Source: Bacteroidales bacterium (GTDB taxonomy: Bacteria > Bacteroidota > Bacteroidia > Bacteroidales > F082). From it: DNA of 15,415 bases. The DNA is taken from contig JADYZK010000148.1 in NCBI GenBank assembly GCA_020853175.1, forward strand, positions 1 to 15,415, given 5' to 3'. Positions 14,190 to 15,415 of the stretch are shown piece by piece. The notes under the pieces were generated by a model. It made no database searches and was not told the origin of the DNA. It saw only the letters and a list, made by a program, of their open reading frames with translations. Both the position numbers and the translations under genes were made by a program. Position 1 is the first letter of the stretch; each line of letters starts with the position of its first letter.

Positions 14190-15415
14190 GAAAAAGCTTT
14201 TACTATCATTTATTTTTGGCATTTCAGTGTTCATGATGCCAAATCTTCAAGCCAACCCCATCAACGATACCGTAACGATGGGCCCAAGTTATGCAAACGA
14301 TATTTTTTACAGCCTCGCCAACGGTGTGGTGAAAACTGAAATCCGTGCCAACTGGGAACTTGCTTTCTACACCAACCGCTGGAGTGCCGGCATTTCTATC
14401 AATGATGGCAGCGGAGTGATGCTCTATACCTATCCTTTGGGCGATGCTTCTGCATGGAACAACATTGACGTTTCAACTATCGAGGACTGGAAAAATTTGG
14501 TCAATTCCGATACCATTTGGGAAGATGGTGCCTTTAACCGCAACGCCTTGGGACATCCCGATTATGGCTGGGGCGTTTATAATACCATCAATCACGATGT
14601 GATGGGCGACTCTATTTATATCGTTAAAATGGCTGATGGTGGCCTGCGCAAACTTTTTATTGAAAGAAAAAATTCTGTCACCAACACCTTTTATTTTAAG
14701 TATGCTAACATTGATGGAACCAATGAAGTGAACCAAGTGTTAGATGTAACGCCTTATCAAGATTCGCGGATGTTCATTTATTACTCCTTGGTAATGGGTG
14801 CCGTGGTGGATCGCGAACCCGATATCAACAGCTGGGATTTGCAATTCAGTCGCTACTCCGCCATTGTTTACGACAATACCGGCCTACCTTCTGACTATGT
14901 GGTGGTAGGCATTACAACCAATAACGAAGTTGGTGCGGCTCGCAACTATCCTGTGGCTCCTGATTTTGTTGGCTGGACAGCCCAACCGATGGAATTTCAC
15001 CGCACACCCATAGGGCATAACTGGAAAGAGTTCAATATGAGTATGTTTTCTTGGGTAATCCAAGATTCTTTGGCGTATTTTGTGCAAAGCCGCCAAGGTG
15101 ATATTTACAAACTTACCCTTGACTTTTTCAGTGGATCAGGAGCAGGAAAAACCGGTTTCACAAAACAGCTTGTATCTATGGTTTCATTGGATGAATCCGA
15201 TGTAACAGACTATGGTTTAAGTGTTTATCCAAATCCAGCTAACGACCACGCCATAGTGAAATTGAATGTTGAACAAAACGTTCCTGTTCAAGTGAAACTG
15301 TTTACCCTCGATGGAAAAATGGTTTTCAACCAACAAATGACCAATACTGCCAACGGTCTTAAACTTTCGTTAGATGGCTTTGACAACGGAATGTACATCG
15401 TTGAAACACTGTCGC
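14188..15415 (+). CDS. HmuY-like secreted protein with T9SS type A sorting domain (C-terminus cut off)
   Basis: The frame is open from the ATG at 14188 to the window edge, 409 residues. Residues 1-22 form a signal peptide (MKKLLLSFIFGISVF...LQA) without a lipobox cysteine. Residues about 34-330 follow the HmuY-like pattern: YANDIFYSLANGVVKTEIRA then NWELAFYTNRWSAGISINDG, WDLQFSRYSAIV at 216-227, DYVVVGITTNNEVGAA at 236-250 and SLAYFVQSRQGDIYKLTLDF at 294-313. HmuY proteins bind heme and hand it to a TonB-dependent receptor. From about 343 a T9SS type A sorting domain begins (GLSVYPNPANDHAIVKLN, LFTLDGKMV, DGFDNGMYIVE); only a few dozen residues at most should be missing. The protein should therefore cross the outer membrane by type IX secretion and be surface-attached or released. 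Heme binding itself is inferred from the fold pattern; ligands are not assigned. In such loci a receptor often follows, which would lie beyond the window. Confidence 0.85.
   Translation, partial: MKKLLLSFIFGISVFMMPNLQANPINDTVTMGPSYANDIFYSLANGVVKTEIRANWELAFYTNRWSAGISINDGSGVMLYTYPLGDASAWNNIDVSTIEDWKNLVNSDTIWEDGAFNRNALGHPDYGWGVYNTINHDVMGDSIYIVKMADGGLRKLFIERKNSVTNTFYFKYANIDGTNEVNQVLDVTPYQDSRMFIYYSLVMGAVVDREPDINSWDLQFSRYSAIVYDNTGLPSDYVVVGITTNNEVGAARNYPVAPDFVGWTAQPMEFHRTPIGHNWKEFNMSMFSWVIQDSLAYFVQSRQGDIYKLTLDFFSGSGAGKTGFTKQLVSMVSLDESDVTDYGLSVYPNPANDHAIVKLNVEQNVPVQVKLFTLDGKMVFNQQMTNTANGLKLSLDGFDNGMYIVETLS

Noticed and set aside
1..15415. Mobile elements, CRISPR, toxin-antitoxin, defence islands or a large undescribed system
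   Set aside because: I saw no transposase, integrase, tandem spaced repeats, terminal inverted repeats or clusters of unknown genes; most genes are ordinary chromosomal families in small operons.

Overview
The window looks like chromosomal DNA from a member of the Bacteroidota, probably an aerobic Flavobacteriales-like lineage; I cannot place it more finely. Four things point there: an outer-membrane receptor with an N-terminal carboxypeptidase-regulatory-like domain, a secreted protein ending in a type IX secretion (T9SS type A) sorting domain, a DUF4369/TlpA-type thioredoxin, and eight copies of the Bacteroidota -7 promoter box TAnnTTTG placed directly before gene starts. The DNA is slightly AT-rich. 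I see no rRNA, tRNA, CRISPR array, insertion sequence or prophage gene. No gene-free stretch exceeds about 225 bases.

Layout, left to right. Positions 1-2169 are read leftwards: a possible gene start at the left edge, a secreted thioredoxin-like protein, and a small membrane-anchored protein of unknown function. From 2260 rightwards come an unknown four-helix membrane protein, a small anchored or secreted protein, a heme-type TonB-dependent receptor, and thiol peroxidase tpx, ending at a strong terminator. That terminator is shared with the convergent leftward operon cca-miaA (tRNA 3'-end CCA addition and tRNA A37 prenylation). The leftward dprA (single-strand DNA handling in transformation) lies upstream of cca. 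A 46-base divergent promoter region separates dprA from a MurG-like glycosyltransferase read rightwards. Then come a hemerythrin/YtfE-like di-iron protein, a tightly coupled LuxR-type regulator with a degenerate receiver domain, a long-chain flavodoxin with its own terminator, a small membrane-anchored unknown, and an HmuY-like secreted protein with a T9SS tail that runs off the right edge.

How the genes fit together. Two groups are housekeeping (cca-miaA; dprA). The rest suggest an iron, heme and redox-stress theme. They comprise a receptor carrying YRSP and NPNL motifs like those of heme receptors, an HmuY-like secreted protein, a predicted di-iron repair protein with its own regulator, a flavodoxin (commonly used when iron is scarce), and a peroxidase. 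This theme is inferred from gene families and is not shown by a shared operator in the sequence. Promoters sit extremely close to start codons in several genes, so some mRNAs (dprA, possibly cca and the glycosyltransferase) may be leaderless or nearly so.
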